Assembly (NCBI GenBank): GCA_052379645.1 | Contig: JBQSYU010000006.1 | DNA: 64,000 nucleotides | Source of the DNA: Arthrobacter_H sp030452125 | Lineage (GTDB): Bacteria > Actinomycetota > Actinomycetes > Actinomycetales > Micrococcaceae | Direction: 5' to 3' (one strand) | In this document: positions 43,320-52,785 of the stretch, one piece after another | How the letters are laid out: every line of letters begins with the position of its first letter | Numbering within the stretch: position 1 is the first letter of the stretch | Notes under the pieces: generated by a model | What the model saw: the letters and a program-made list of their open reading frames with translations, nothing else | Told to the model about the DNA's origin: nothing | The model's database searches: none | Program-made: the position numbers and the translations under genes

Positions 43320-43589
43320 GGTCGACCTTCATCCGACGGCGCGGTTGGCTCGGGACTATCTACCACATCGCGATCAGCCTGAGCTCGTCAGATGAACTGC
43401 CGGTGTGCGCCGAGCTTTCCGCAAGCGAAGAGTCCGGAGGCGCCAACGAGACGGAACGACCTTTCCTTATTCATGCTCAGTCTCCACGACCTCGACTTAG
43501 TGAACTTTCGATTCGCTGGGAGCCGCATGTCCGGCCTTCGGGCCAGGACACAAAGTCGACGTCACCGGCCGAGGAAGTCACGAACAGAG
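43320..43589. other. Non-coding stretch at the right edge of the AbiE island
   Basis: 270 bases with no supportable gene. Bases about 43357-43385 resemble the 3' part of the MHS transporter gene near 41018 (about 24 of 29 matches by eye). This could be a worn remnant of a second transporter end or chance. GC content returns to the window norm toward 43590. Confidence 0.4.
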
Positions 43590-44399
43590 CTACTGCCCCG
43601 GGGTGTCGGGCAGCAGCGAGCGGCGGTCCTCGGCGATCGATGAGTGGCTGGACATGCCGCCGTCGACCACTAGGCACTGCCCGGTGACGTAGCGGGACTC
43701 CTCGGAGGCCAGGTACAGCATCGCCTGGGCGATGTCCTCCGCGGCACCGATGTAGGGCAGGGCATTATGTCCGCGGATGGACTCAATGGCCTCCTGGGGC
43801 AGGTTGTCTCGCAGCGCGGGGGTCATGATGGCGCCCGGGGCAATGGAGTTGCAGCGTACGTTCTGTGCCCCGTACTGCGTGGCCATGTATTCGGTCAGCC
43901 GGATCACCGCGGCCTTCGCCGTGCCGTAGGAGACCTGCAGGAAGTCCCCGGAGAGCCCTCCGACGGACGCGGTGTTGATGATCGACCCGCCTCCTGCGGC
44001 AATGATATGCGGAAGGGCGGCCCGCGAACCGACCACGGTGCTGCGCACGTTCAGCTTCATCGTCCGGTCGAATTCATCCATGTCCAGGCGCAGCAGGTCC
44101 AGGTCCTTCTTTGGGTTGCTGCCCCCGACGTGGTTGCACATGATGTGCAGGGCCCCGAACGTCGAGACTGCGGTGTCGACCAGCCCGGTCAGCGAGGCCT
44201 CGTCCATCGCGTCGACCGCCACCCCGATGGCAGTACCGCCGTCGGCGGTGATCTCCGCAGCCGCGGCCTCGGCCTGTTCTGGCTTCAGGTCCCCGATGAC
44301 GACCTTGGCTCCTTCGGCGGCGAACAACTTCGCTGCCGCCAGCCCGATGCCGCTGGCTCCTCCGGTGATGACTGCTACCTTGTCCTGGATCCGACCCAT
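43590..44399 (-). CDS. Short-chain dehydrogenase/reductase
   Basis: 269 residues from ATG 44399, which follows AAGGAG. Cofactor loop TGGASGIG near 13, Asp after strand 2 (VIGDLK), indicating NAD use. The usual NNAG motif is altered to CNHVGG, and the catalytic Tyr/Lys lie in SYGTAK near 157-161. It closes with GQCLVVDGGMSSH. Substrate unknown. It stands alone, downstream of the island. Confidence 0.84.
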   Translation of the reverse strand: MGRIQDKVAVITGGASGIGLAAAKLFAAEGAKVVIGDLKPEQAEAAAAEITADGGTAIGVAVDAMDEASLTGLVDTAVSTFGALHIMCNHVGGSNPKKDLDLLRLDMDEFDRTMKLNVRSTVVGSRAALPHIIAAGGGSIINTASVGGLSGDFLQVSYGTAKAAVIRLTEYMATQYGAQNVRCNSIAPGAIMTPALRDNLPQEAIESIRGHNALPYIGAAEDIAQAMLYLASEESRYVTGQCLVVDGGMSSHSSIAEDRRSLLPDTPGQ

Positions 44400-44489
44400 G
44401 GTTCGCTCCTTGCCCTCGAGAGTTTGGTCCACCCACCCTAGTCCTCATCCCCCGGTCGCTGCCGAGCTTGCCCGGCGGCCAGAACAGGG

Positions 44490-45521
44490 CTACTGAGGTT
44501 CGGTGATCAGTCCTTCCGAGACCATCCAGTCGTAGGCGACATCGGCAGGTTCCTCGCCGTTGACGTCGACCTTGAGGTTCAGGCCACGCATGACCTCGTC
44601 ATCGAGCCGGGAGGAGACCTCCGCGAAGACATCTGCCAGCTGCGGGTATTCCTCGAGGGTCTCTGTACTGATGACCGGGGCGAGGTTGTAGGCCGGGAAG
44701 AACTTGCGGTCGTCCTCCAGGACCACCAGGTCCAACGCATCGATCCGCCCATCGGTCGTGAAGACCTCGCCAAAGTTGCAGTCGCCGTTGGCGGTGGCCG
44801 AGTAGACGGCACCGGTGTCGTAGATGCCGATGTTGTCATCGGGCACCCCTTTCGCGTCCCCACGCTTCATCCCGTAGTCCTTCAGCCAGGGATTGAAGCC
44901 ATCGGACCGTGAATTGAACTCGGACTCCACGCAGAACGTGCGGTCCTTCACCGGCAGCTTGGCAATCTGGGACATCTTGCTGATCCCGCCTAGGTCTTTC
45001 ACCGCGTCCTTGCGCACCGCAAAGGAATAGGTGTTGTTCTCGGGCGAGGGCCGGCCCCAGGTCAGGCCGTTGCCCAGGTCCTCGTCATGGACGGCCTGCC
45101 ACTGCTTCTCCTTATCGGGGATGCCCTCCTCGTGGCCCATGTAGATGATCCATCCGGTGCCGGTGTAGTCCCAGCCCATGTCGGCCTTGCCGGAGACCAA
45201 CAGATCACGGAAGGGCTGGCTGCCCGGGACATTGGACAGGTCGGTGACCTTGAACCCCGCCGCGGTGGCGGCCAGCACGGCCATCTTGCCCAGCGTCAGC
45301 GCCTCGGTGTAGTTCTTCGCGGTCACCACCAGCGAGGCATCGTCGGGCAACCCCTCGGCAGGTTCGATGATCCCCGGATCGGCCTTGGGGACATAGGACG
45401 CAGCCGGCTGCAGCCCGCAACCGGCCAGCAGGGAACCCACGGCAAGGGCGGCGGCGGCCGCATGGACGCGCCGTCTGGCCGCGGGGCGCCGCGGGCCCCG
45501 GGCGGGGAAATGAACAGCCAT
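44490..45521 (-). CDS. opuCC: Glycine betaine/choline-type substrate-binding lipoprotein (OpuCC-like)
   Basis: 343 residues. A basic start and hydrophobic stretch lead to the lipobox LLAGC (Cys about 35). The mature part matches OpuAC/OsmF-type binding proteins: VVTAKNYTEALTLGKMA near 65 and DMGWDYTGTGWIIYMG near 115. It captures a quaternary amine or similar compatible solute outside the membrane. Last gene of a four-gene importer operon, 2 bases after the second permease gene. Confidence 0.87.
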   Translation of the reverse strand: MAVHFPARGPRRPAARRRVHAAAAALAVGSLLAGCGLQPAASYVPKADPGIIEPAEGLPDDASLVVTAKNYTEALTLGKMAVLAATAAGFKVTDLSNVPGSQPFRDLLVSGKADMGWDYTGTGWIIYMGHEEGIPDKEKQWQAVHDEDLGNGLTWGRPSPENNTYSFAVRKDAVKDLGGISKMSQIAKLPVKDRTFCVESEFNSRSDGFNPWLKDYGMKRGDAKGVPDDNIGIYDTGAVYSATANGDCNFGEVFTTDGRIDALDLVVLEDDRKFFPAYNLAPVISTETLEEYPQLADVFAEVSSRLDDEVMRGLNLKVDVNGEEPADVAYDWMVSEGLITEPQ

Positions 45522-45523
45522 TT

Positions 45524-46315
45524 CTAGAGTCCCTTCGGGCGGGCAACATGCTCGACGAGCCGTCCCAGCCAGTCAATGACCAGCGCCAGCAGGGCCACCA
45601 GCAGCGAGCCGGCCACCAGCACGGTGCTGAGGTTGAGGTTGACACCGGTGACGATCAGGATTCCCAGTCCGCCACCGTTGATGAAGGCAGCCAGCGTCGC
45701 GGTCCCCACCAGCAGGACCAGTGCGGTGCGGATGCCCGCAAGCATCACCGGTACGGCCAACGGCAGTTCCACCTTGAACAGCACGGCACTGGAGCTCATG
45801 CCCATGCCGCGTCCTGCCTCGATGAGCCGCTCGTCGACCTGGCTGAGTCCAACCATCGTGTTGCGCAGGACGGGAAGGATCGCATAGGCGACCAGCGAGA
45901 CCACTGCAGCGTTGAAGCCGAAACCCAACCAAAAGGCCAGCAACACGACCAGACCGATGGCCGGTGCCGCCTGGCCGATGTTGGCCACGGCCATCACCGG
46001 GCCGCTAAATTTGCGCAGCGGCCCCCGGGTGAGCAGCACGCCCAGCGGGAGGGCGATGACCAGCACGATGACGGCCGCCACGATGGTGAGCTTGAGGTGC
46101 TCGAGGGTGTACCCCCACAGTTCGCCGGGATCGAGGGTCGCTTTTTCCGTCGCGCTCAAATCGCTCAGTCCCAGCCAACCGATGAGCAGCAGGAAGGCGA
46201 TGGCAATGCCGGCCAGCTGCCACCAGAGCGCCTTGGCCATGCCTCCATCCACCGCCCGGGACGCCTCGCCGACGGCACCGGCGTCCGCGCCCGTGGTGGT
46301 CTCCAGGGAGCTCAT
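45524..46315 (-). CDS. Osmoprotectant ABC importer permease
   Basis: 263 residues with six or so membrane helices after a soluble start. BPD-transp-1 signature VDERLIEAGRGMGMSSSAVLFKVELPLAVPVMLAGIRT region (residues about 165-200) is clear, with the EAA loop that meets the ATPase. It starts within the ATPase stop (ATGA). Confidence 0.86.
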   Translation of the reverse strand: MSSLETTTGADAGAVGEASRAVDGGMAKALWWQLAGIAIAFLLLIGWLGLSDLSATEKATLDPGELWGYTLEHLKLTIVAAVIVLVIALPLGVLLTRGPLRKFSGPVMAVANIGQAAPAIGLVVLLAFWLGFGFNAAVVSLVAYAILPVLRNTMVGLSQVDERLIEAGRGMGMSSSAVLFKVELPLAVPVMLAGIRTALVLLVGTATLAAFINGGGLGILIVTGVNLNLSTVLVAGSLLVALLALVIDWLGRLVEHVARPKGL

Positions 46316-47628
46316 GGTTGGCCACCATCCTGCGGCTCGCCGGGTGCTTCATCGTCATCAGTCCGCGACGCGTTGCTCCGCCCGGACGCCGCGACCGCTG
46401 CATCCACAGATGCTGTCGGGATGGCGCCGCTGTTCAGGCCCACCGGGGAAGCGGCATCGTCCCTGGCCGCTTCCTGGGCCGCATGGATGGACTCCATGAC
46501 CGTGTCCACGGTGACCAGGCCACGGAAGACATCGCGTCTGCCGACCACCAACGCGGCACTGACGCTGTTGACCAGCATGACGTCCAGGGCGTCATTGAGG
46601 GTCGAACGGTCCGAAACCACCGCGAGGTCGGGATCGATCTGGTCGGTGATGACGTCCATGCGGCTCAGCTCGCGTCGGGACAGCCATTGCGCGGGGCGTT
46701 CGCGTGAATCGAGCACCACCACGTTCTTCTTCCCCTCCCCCTGCAGGCGCGAGAGGACATCGGAGACCGTGTCACCGGCGACCGCGGTGACCGCTTCCTC
46801 CAATTTCACGTCCTCCACGCGGTTGAGCGTGAGCTGCTTGAGCCCGGCGCCGGAACCGATGAAGTTCTCCACGAATTCGTTGGCCGGGTTGGCCAGGATG
46901 CGCTCCGGGGAGTCGTACTGCACCAGATGCGCCCCCTCGTCGAACACGGCGATCCAGTCACCGAGCTTCACGGCCTCGTCGAAGTCGTGGGTGACGCAGA
47001 CGATGGTCTTCTGGAGTTCGGACTGGATGTTGATCAGTTCGTCCTGCAGCCGCTGACGGGTGATCGGGTCCACGGCGCCGAAGGGCTCGTCCATCAGCAG
47101 GATGGGCGGGTCGGCGGCCAGGGCGCGAGCCACCCCGATGCGCTGCTGCTGCCCGCCGGAAAGTTCCTTCGGGTAGCGGTCGCGGTAGGTATCGGGGTCC
47201 AGGGAGACGAGTTCGAGCAGTTCATCCACGCGGTCGGCGATGCGCTGCTTGGTCCAGCCGAGCATCTTGGGCACCAGGCCGATGTTGGTCGCCACCGTCA
47301 TATGCGGGAAGAGGCCGCCGGCCTGGATGACGTAGCCGATCTGCCGACGGAGCTTGTCCCCGTCCATCGCGGTGACGTCCTGGTCGTTGATGACGATGCC
47401 GCCGCCGGTGGGTTCGATGAGCCGGTTGATCATCTTCAGGGTCGTGGTCTTGCCACAGCCCGATGGGCCGACGAACATGACGATCGACCCGGCGGGGATC
47501 TCCAGGGTCAGCCCGCCCACGGCCGGTGTGGCCTGGCCGGGATAGCGCTTGGTGACTTCCTCGAGCAGGATGGCGGCGCCCGTGACGCCGTTCTCGGAGC
47601 CTTGGGTGGTTGGTTTCAAATCAGACAC
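46312..47628 (-). CDS. opuCA: Osmoprotectant ABC importer ATPase with CBS domains (OpuCA-like)
   Basis: 438 residues from GTG 47628 (SD GCGAGG), overlapping the upstream permease stop by 8 bases. Walker A GPSGCGKTT near 55, signature LSGGQQQR near 150 and Walker B LLMDEPFGAVD near 172 are intact. Two CBS repeats lie in the C-terminal third (about 265-385), which in OpuA-type systems sense ionic strength or cyclic dinucleotides. It powers uptake of compatible solutes. A disordered acidic tail ends it. Confidence 0.9.
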   Translation of the reverse strand: MSDLKPTTQGSENGVTGAAILLEEVTKRYPGQATPAVGGLTLEIPAGSIVMFVGPSGCGKTTTLKMINRLIEPTGGGIVINDQDVTAMDGDKLRRQIGYVIQAGGLFPHMTVATNIGLVPKMLGWTKQRIADRVDELLELVSLDPDTYRDRYPKELSGGQQQRIGVARALAADPPILLMDEPFGAVDPITRQRLQDELINIQSELQKTIVCVTHDFDEAVKLGDWIAVFDEGAHLVQYDSPERILANPANEFVENFIGSGAGLKQLTLNRVEDVKLEEAVTAVAGDTVSDVLSRLQGEGKKNVVVLDSRERPAQWLSRRELSRMDVITDQIDPDLAVVSDRSTLNDALDVMLVNSVSAALVVGRRDVFRGLVTVDTVMESIHAAQEAARDDAASPVGLNSGAIPTASVDAAVAASGRSNASRTDDDEAPGEPQDGGQP

Positions 47629-48262
47629 GGATACCTCGCGGTGTGGTGAGCCGACCAATGCCGACAAGCTGCAGGTCGAGGATGAGGGCCAACAGGATGA
47701 CGCCGACGACGCCGACGACGACCGACTCGAGCGCGTTGGCGCCCCCGAGCCGGGACAGACCGGAAAAAATGAACCCGCCCAGGCCGGGACCCAGGGAGTA
47801 GGCGGCGATGGCGGCGATCCCCATGACCATCTGCGCCGAGACGCGCACGCCGGCCAGGATGACGGGCCACGCCATGGGGATCTCCACCGTGGCCAGGGTG
47901 CGGAAGCGGCTCATGCCGATGCCGCGGGCCGATTCGACGACGGACGGCGGGATGCCGGCCAGGCCAACCACCGAGTTGCGCAGGATCGGCAAGGCGGCGA
48001 AGAACGTCACGACCACGACGGCGGGGGCGACACCGAAGCCCATGGGGGCGATGAGCAGGCCGATCAGCGCGAACGACGGGATGGTCAGGCCGATGGCGGA
48101 AATGCTGTTGGCTGCCCCGCTGGCTGCCTTGCTCCGGTAGACCAGGGCCGCCAGGACGATGGCGATGACCGTCGCGAGGATCAGGCATTGGACGACCAGG
48201 CTGAAGTGCTGCCAGGAGTCAAAGAGTATTTGGCGGTATCTATCGCCGACGAATTCCCACAT
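47621..48262 (-). CDS. Osmoprotectant ABC importer permease (first gene)
   Basis: 213 residues. Helices and the EAA region ESARGIGMSRFRTLATVEIPMAWPVILAG (residues about 105-135) identify a BPD-transp-1 permease paralogous to the one at 45524. Two different permeases plus one binding protein is the usual OpuC-like layout. First gene of the operon. The 299-base region upstream holds the promoters of this operon and the divergent PfpI-like gene, but no clear box was recognised. Confidence 0.86.
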   Translation of the reverse strand: MWEFVGDRYRQILFDSWQHFSLVVQCLILATVIAIVLAALVYRSKAASGAANSISAIGLTIPSFALIGLLIAPMGFGVAPAVVVVTFFAALPILRNSVVGLAGIPPSVVESARGIGMSRFRTLATVEIPMAWPVILAGVRVSAQMVMGIAAIAAYSLGPGLGGFIFSGLSRLGGANALESVVVGVVGVILLALILDLQLVGIGRLTTPRGIRV

Positions 48263-48561
48263 GTTCAGACCCTCTTCACACTGGCTCCGGTAGGACTTTC
48301 GACGCGGCCCGAAGGGCTGCGTCGTCCAGTCCCACCGTAGCCACGTATTTCCGATCGGGGGGCCATTTCGGCATAAAACCGTCTTCTGTTACCGGCTCGT
48401 CACCGAAAAGCGGCAGTCCCAAGCTCCCTTCGCGCCACGGAATCCCCGCGCAAAGCCCGCGGATCCAGCCTGACGCCAAGGCAGGATATTCCACCTTGCC
48501 AGCGCACCGGAGCAGTGGAAGGGTTGGACCCAGTGACTCCCCTTCGAAAGGAGCATCAATC

Positions 48562-49116
48562 ATGGCCAACCTGAACGGCAGGAAGATCCTCGTCGCGGTC
48601 TCGAACCGCGGCGTCGAGCAGGACGAGCTCACGGTTCCGCTGCAGCGGCTGCGCGCCGCCGGAGCAGAGGTCACCGTCGCCGCGCCGAAACCCGGCGAGA
48701 TCGAAACCCTCGTCAGTGATTGGGAACCCGGAGACCGGGTTCCGGTCGATGCCACCCTCGCGGACGTGGAGGCTGCCGACTACGACCTGCTGCTGTTGCC
48801 CGGTGGCACACTCAATGCCGACGCCCTGCGTCTGGATGACGAGGCCCAACGCCTCGCGAAGTCCTTCGCCGCAGCGTCCCGCCCCGTCGCCTCGATCTGC
48901 CACGGTCCGTGGCTGTTGGTGGAGACCGGTCTGACCCGCGGCAAGACGCTCACCTCGTATCTCTCGATCAGAACGGATGTCGAAAACTCCGGCGGCACCT
49001 GGAAGGACCAGGAGGTCTTCCGCTGCCCGGCGGAAGGCTGGACCCTGATCACCTCCCGGAACCCCGGGGATCTGGATGCGTTCACCGCAGCGATCGAGAA
49101 CGAGCTGGCGGCCTGA
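48562..49116 (+). CDS. DJ-1/PfpI family protein (type 1 glutamine-amidotransferase fold)
   Basis: 184 residues. Nucleophile elbow Cys in ASICHGPWLL (about 113), preceded by DLLLLPGG, typical of the PfpI/YhbO group linked to repair of glycated molecules or to stress. SD GAAAGGAG precedes the ATG. It lies 47 bases before Dps on the same strand, so the pair may form a stress operon. Confidence 0.87.
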   Translation: MANLNGRKILVAVSNRGVEQDELTVPLQRLRAAGAEVTVAAPKPGEIETLVSDWEPGDRVPVDATLADVEAADYDLLLLPGGTLNADALRLDDEAQRLAKSFAAASRPVASICHGPWLLVETGLTRGKTLTSYLSIRTDVENSGGTWKDQEVFRCPAEGWTLITSRNPGDLDAFTAAIENELAA

Positions 49117-49163
49117 GTCCGCCGAGGAGCCCGCAGTACCCGTCAATGGAAGGAAGCAGAACC

Positions 49164-49739
49164 ATGGCTACGAAGAACAAGAAGAACGCCACCTACACCG
49201 TCCCGGGCCTGAGCCTCAAGGACGGCCACCAGGTCGGCGAGACCCTGCAGATGCGCCTCCACGCGCTGAACGACCTGCAGCTGACCCTCAAACATGCCCA
49301 CTGGAACGTCGTCGGCCGCGATTTCATCGGCGTCCACGAGATGCTCGACCCGCAGATCGACACCGTTCGCGGCATGATCGACACCCTCGCCGAGCGCATG
49401 GCCACCCTCGGGGTCTCCCCCAACGGGCTCCCCGGGGCCCTCGTCGCGGCCCGTCCCTGGAATGACTACGAGATCGGCCGCGCCGGAACCACCGCGCACC
49501 TGGCTGCCCTGGACGTCGTCTACACCGGGATCATCGAGAGCCACCGCAAGGCCATCGGGATCGTCGGGGCGTTGGACCCCATCACCGAAGACCTGTTGAT
49601 CGGTCAGGTCGGCGAACTCGAACTCTTCCAGTGGTTCCTGCGCTCCCACGTGGAGAACAGCGACGGCGATCTGGCCGACGCCGGGGCCCGCACCGAGAAG
49701 GGTGCTGCCGCCAAGGCCAAGGGATCCTCGAAGAAGTAG
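49164..49739 (+). CDS. dps: Dps ferritin-like DNA-protection protein
   Basis: 191 residues. The ferroxidase ligands are visible in LKHAHWNVVG and GVHEMLDPQIDTVRGMID, and four helices follow in the usual order. A Lys/Ala-rich tail at the C-terminus (GAAAKAKGSSKK) could bind DNA, as in actinobacterial Dps. It stores iron and shields DNA from peroxide. ATG after GGAAGG. Confidence 0.9.
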   Translation: MATKNKKNATYTVPGLSLKDGHQVGETLQMRLHALNDLQLTLKHAHWNVVGRDFIGVHEMLDPQIDTVRGMIDTLAERMATLGVSPNGLPGALVAARPWNDYEIGRAGTTAHLAALDVVYTGIIESHRKAIGIVGALDPITEDLLIGQVGELELFQWFLRSHVENSDGDLADAGARTEKGAAAKAKGSSKK

Positions 49740-49825
49740 CGTCGGTGCCGGTTTTCACCGGTTGCCTAAGGAACGGCGGCGGGTCGTGGGTTCATCGCCC
49801 ACGGCCCGTTTCCGTGCCCGGGCCT

Positions 49826-50152
49826 TCAGGTCCCCCCGAGCTCGAGCTCCACGGTGACCTCCTCGTCGAGGTCGATCCCCTCCGCCTGCCGGACCGCCGT
49901 CTTCAGCGGAACCAGATAGCCACCGTCCTTCGGAAATAGAGCCGTGGTGAAGCGGGTGGAACCGATTTTCGCGGCCACCGGGATCATCCCCCACCCATAG
50001 GTGACCTGGGAGGCGACGTCATGGATGTAGGCTGCCGCCTCATCGGGGACCCGCAGATAATAGAAGGGTGCCGGCCCGCGCCAATAGAAGACCACGCCGC
50101 CAACCTCCAGCAAGCCGTCGTCGTTCACCGGTGTTTCCCGGGGGATCGCCAT
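49826..50152 (-). CDS. DUF1905 protein
   Basis: 108 residues of DUF1905, a small beta-barrel-like domain: FYYLRVPDEAAAYI, then GWGMIPVAAKIG and TTALFPKDGGYLVPLKTAVRQAEGI. The function of the family is unknown. It is convergent with Dps. The ATG at 50152 directly follows another ATG at 50155, either of which could be the start. Confidence 0.85.
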   Translation of the reverse strand: MAIPRETPVNDDGLLEVGGVVFYWRGPAPFYYLRVPDEAAAYIHDVASQVTYGWGMIPVAAKIGSTRFTTALFPKDGGYLVPLKTAVRQAEGIDLDEEVTVELELGGT

Positions 50153-50345
50153 CATGCCCCTCCTCCATGCTGGAGTCTACGACCGTCGGCGAGCGCGGCA
50201 CAGGGCTACCCGTCGTCGCGGTGGGCCCGGCCCCGGCAAACACCCGGCCCTGCCCTAGAGTGGCCGCAGGACGCAGGGGTCCATCCGGGCATCAGCCGAC
50301 GTGATCACCTGCGTTGACCTGTGATCTTCTGCAAAGGACCCGTGA

Positions 50346-51953
50346 ATGCTTGAGCAACGCCTGTACGTGAACGCCACCTTCCACACGCAGTGGGATGGAT
50401 ATCCCCGGGCGACGGCGTTGCTGGCACGCGGCGAGCACATCATCGCGGTGGGCACCCCGGAGGATCTCCGGGGCCAGGCCACCGGAGCCCTGGAAACGAT
50501 TGATCTCGGCGGGGCAACGGTGATCCCCGGGCTCACCGATGCCCATATCCACACGGCCAACTACGCCCGTGAGAGCGCCGCGCTCGACCTGCGGGGCACC
50601 TCCTCACTGGACGAGGCCCTGGGCAGGATCAGGGTCCACGCCTCGAGGCTGCCGGCGGGGGCCTGGATCTTCGGGGGCCGGTGGGACTTCAATACCTGGG
50701 ATGTGCCCGTCCAGCCCGATCGGGCGGCACTGGACTCGGCGACCGGTTCACATCCGGCAGCCCTGCCCAGCATCGATGGGCATACGGTCTGGGCGAATTC
50801 GGCGGCACTGGCCCTGGTCGGCATCGACGCGTCCACCCCCGATCCGGTCGGTGGTCGGATCATCCGCACCCCGGACGGAGAACCCACGGGGATCCTCCGG
50901 GAGGCAGCGCATGCGCCCCTGAGCGAGATCATGCACGGTGACGCGGCCGGGGATCTACAGTCCCAGCTCGCCTCCGCCCAGGAGCGGTTGCTGGCGGCCG
51001 GGCTGACCGCCGTCCACGACTTCGACGGCGAGGAATGCCGCACCGCCTACGAGGGACTGCGCGCGCGTGGCGATTTGCGGCTGCGGGTGCATAAATCGAT
51101 TCCGGCGACCTCTCTGGACCGGGCCATCGACGAGGGCCTGGCCACCGGCTACGGCGATGCCTGGTTGCGGACCGGGCCGGTCAAACTCTTTTCCGACGGT
51201 GCCCTGGGATCCCACTCCAGCCACATGGGTTCGCCCTTCCCCGGTGACGACGGGAACACCGGGCTCGAGGTCACCCCCTACCCCGAGCTGCTCGCCCTGG
51301 TCCGGCGGGCCGCCGGTGCCGGCATCGCGGTGGCGACCCACGCCATCGGGGACCGGGCCAACCAGCTCGTCCTCGACGCCTACCAGGAACTGGCCCTCCA
51401 TCCGCTGCATGGTTCCGCGGCCCCGCGGGCCTTGCGCCACCGGATCGAACACACCCAACATCTGCGCCGGGAGGATATCGCCCGGGTGGTCCGCCTGGGC
51501 GTCGTCCCGTCCATGCAACCCACGCATTGCCCCACCGACATCACCCTGGCCTCCACCCTGCTGGCCGGCCGCGATCTGGCCTCCTATGCCTGGCGCTCGC
51601 TCATCGATGCCGGCGCGTTCCCGGCCTTCGGCTCCGATGCCCCGGTCGAACTCCCCAACCCCCTGCACGGCATCCACGCGGCCGTCACCCGCCAGCGCCC
51701 CGATGGCGAACCCACCGGTGGTTGGCAGCCCGGCGAGCGGATCACCGTCGCCGAGGCCATTGCCGGTTTCACCATCGGAGCCGCCCATGCCTCCGGCGAG
51801 GAGGACCTGAAGGGACGGTTGCGTCCGGGCATGCTGGCCGATTTCACCGCCCTCGGAGCCGACCCCTACACGATCGATCCCGCGGAACTGCGCGATGTAC
51901 CGGTCCGGGCGACGGCCGTCGGCGGGGTGCTGCGCTACCGCGACGACGCCTGA
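50346..51953 (+). CDS. YtcJ-like amidohydrolase (amidohydrolase family 3)
   Basis: 535 residues. Metal-binding HxH in DAHIHTANYARES near 67, further His residues in THAIGDRANQ and HRIEHTQHL, and the Asp in FGSDAPVELPNP near 430. This is the YtcJ-type branch, deacylases of N-substituted amines or amino acids; the substrate is unknown. AAAGGA precedes the ATG. The next gene follows by 33 bases. Confidence 0.86.
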   Translation: MLEQRLYVNATFHTQWDGYPRATALLARGEHIIAVGTPEDLRGQATGALETIDLGGATVIPGLTDAHIHTANYARESAALDLRGTSSLDEALGRIRVHASRLPAGAWIFGGRWDFNTWDVPVQPDRAALDSATGSHPAALPSIDGHTVWANSAALALVGIDASTPDPVGGRIIRTPDGEPTGILREAAHAPLSEIMHGDAAGDLQSQLASAQERLLAAGLTAVHDFDGEECRTAYEGLRARGDLRLRVHKSIPATSLDRAIDEGLATGYGDAWLRTGPVKLFSDGALGSHSSHMGSPFPGDDGNTGLEVTPYPELLALVRRAAGAGIAVATHAIGDRANQLVLDAYQELALHPLHGSAAPRALRHRIEHTQHLRREDIARVVRLGVVPSMQPTHCPTDITLASTLLAGRDLASYAWRSLIDAGAFPAFGSDAPVELPNPLHGIHAAVTRQRPDGEPTGGWQPGERITVAEAIAGFTIGAAHASGEEDLKGRLRPGMLADFTALGADPYTIDPAELRDVPVRATAVGGVLRYRDDA

Positions 51954-51986
51954 GTGGAGCCCCGGACCAGGGCGTATGGTTCAACC

Positions 51987-52757
51987 ATGAGCACCCCCAT
52001 CTACCCTCCCGCCGACACCCGGGAGGATCTTGCCAGGAATCTCCACGCCGTCCAGGACCGGATCTCCACCGCCGCCCGGCGGGCCGGCCGCTCCCCCGGG
52101 GAGGTTCGCCTCCTGCCGGTCAGCAAGACCATCGACGAAGCCCATATCCGGTTGGCCGTCGACGCCGGCTGCCGGTGGTTGGGTGAGAACAAGGTGCAGG
52201 AGGCCCACCGCAAATGGGAGGCGATGTCCGATCTGGAGGAGGTCAAATGGTCGGTGATCGGGCACCTGCAGACCAATAAGGCCAAATTCGTCGCCCGGTT
52301 CGCCAGCGAGTTCCAGGCCCTGGACAGCCTGCGTCTGGCCGAGGCGCTGGATCGCCGGCTGCAACGCGAGGGCCGCGGTCTGGACGTCTTTGTCCAGGTG
52401 AACACCTCCGGCGAAGCCAGCAAATACGGGATGGAGCCCGAGGAGACAGCCGGCTTCATCGCCGAATTGCCGGCATTCAGTACCCTGCGGGTCCGCGGAC
52501 TCATGACGCTCGCCGCATTCAGCACCGACCAGGAGCGGGTACGCCGCTGTTTCTCCACCTTGCGCACCCTGCGCGATCGGATCCGCCAGGACGCCCCGGA
52601 TCCGGCGGCCTTTGAAGAACTGTCCATGGGCATGTCCGGGGATTTCGAGTGGGCCATCGACGAAGGCGCAACGGTCGTGCGGGTGGGCCAGGCGATCTTC
52701 GGGCCACGGACGCTCCCCGACAGTTATTACTGGCCGGCGGCCGGCACCGACTCCTGA
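51987..52757 (+). CDS. yggS: YggS/PLPBP family pyridoxal-phosphate homeostasis protein
   Basis: 256 residues of the alanine-racemase-like TIM barrel. PLP lysine in LLPVSKTID (about 43), then GENKVQEA, WSVIGHLQTNKAKF near 90-103, VFVQVNTSGEASKYG near 140 and the closing SMGMSGDFEWAIDEGATVVRVGQAIFG. It binds PLP and balances vitamin B6 and amino-acid pools. Typical length. Unlike many actinobacteria, it is not beside division genes here. Confidence 0.92.
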   Translation: MSTPIYPPADTREDLARNLHAVQDRISTAARRAGRSPGEVRLLPVSKTIDEAHIRLAVDAGCRWLGENKVQEAHRKWEAMSDLEEVKWSVIGHLQTNKAKFVARFASEFQALDSLRLAEALDRRLQREGRGLDVFVQVNTSGEASKYGMEPEETAGFIAELPAFSTLRVRGLMTLAAFSTDQERVRRCFSTLRTLRDRIRQDAPDPAAFEELSMGMSGDFEWAIDEGATVVRVGQAIFGPRTLPDSYYWPAAGTDS

Positions 52758-52785
52758 CCCCGGGATGCCACCGGTTCCGCGCGGG

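Noticed and set aside
43403..43687. Possible 94-residue protein after the toxin gene
   Set aside because: No SD, unlike any family, and its end runs into the SDR gene on the other strand.
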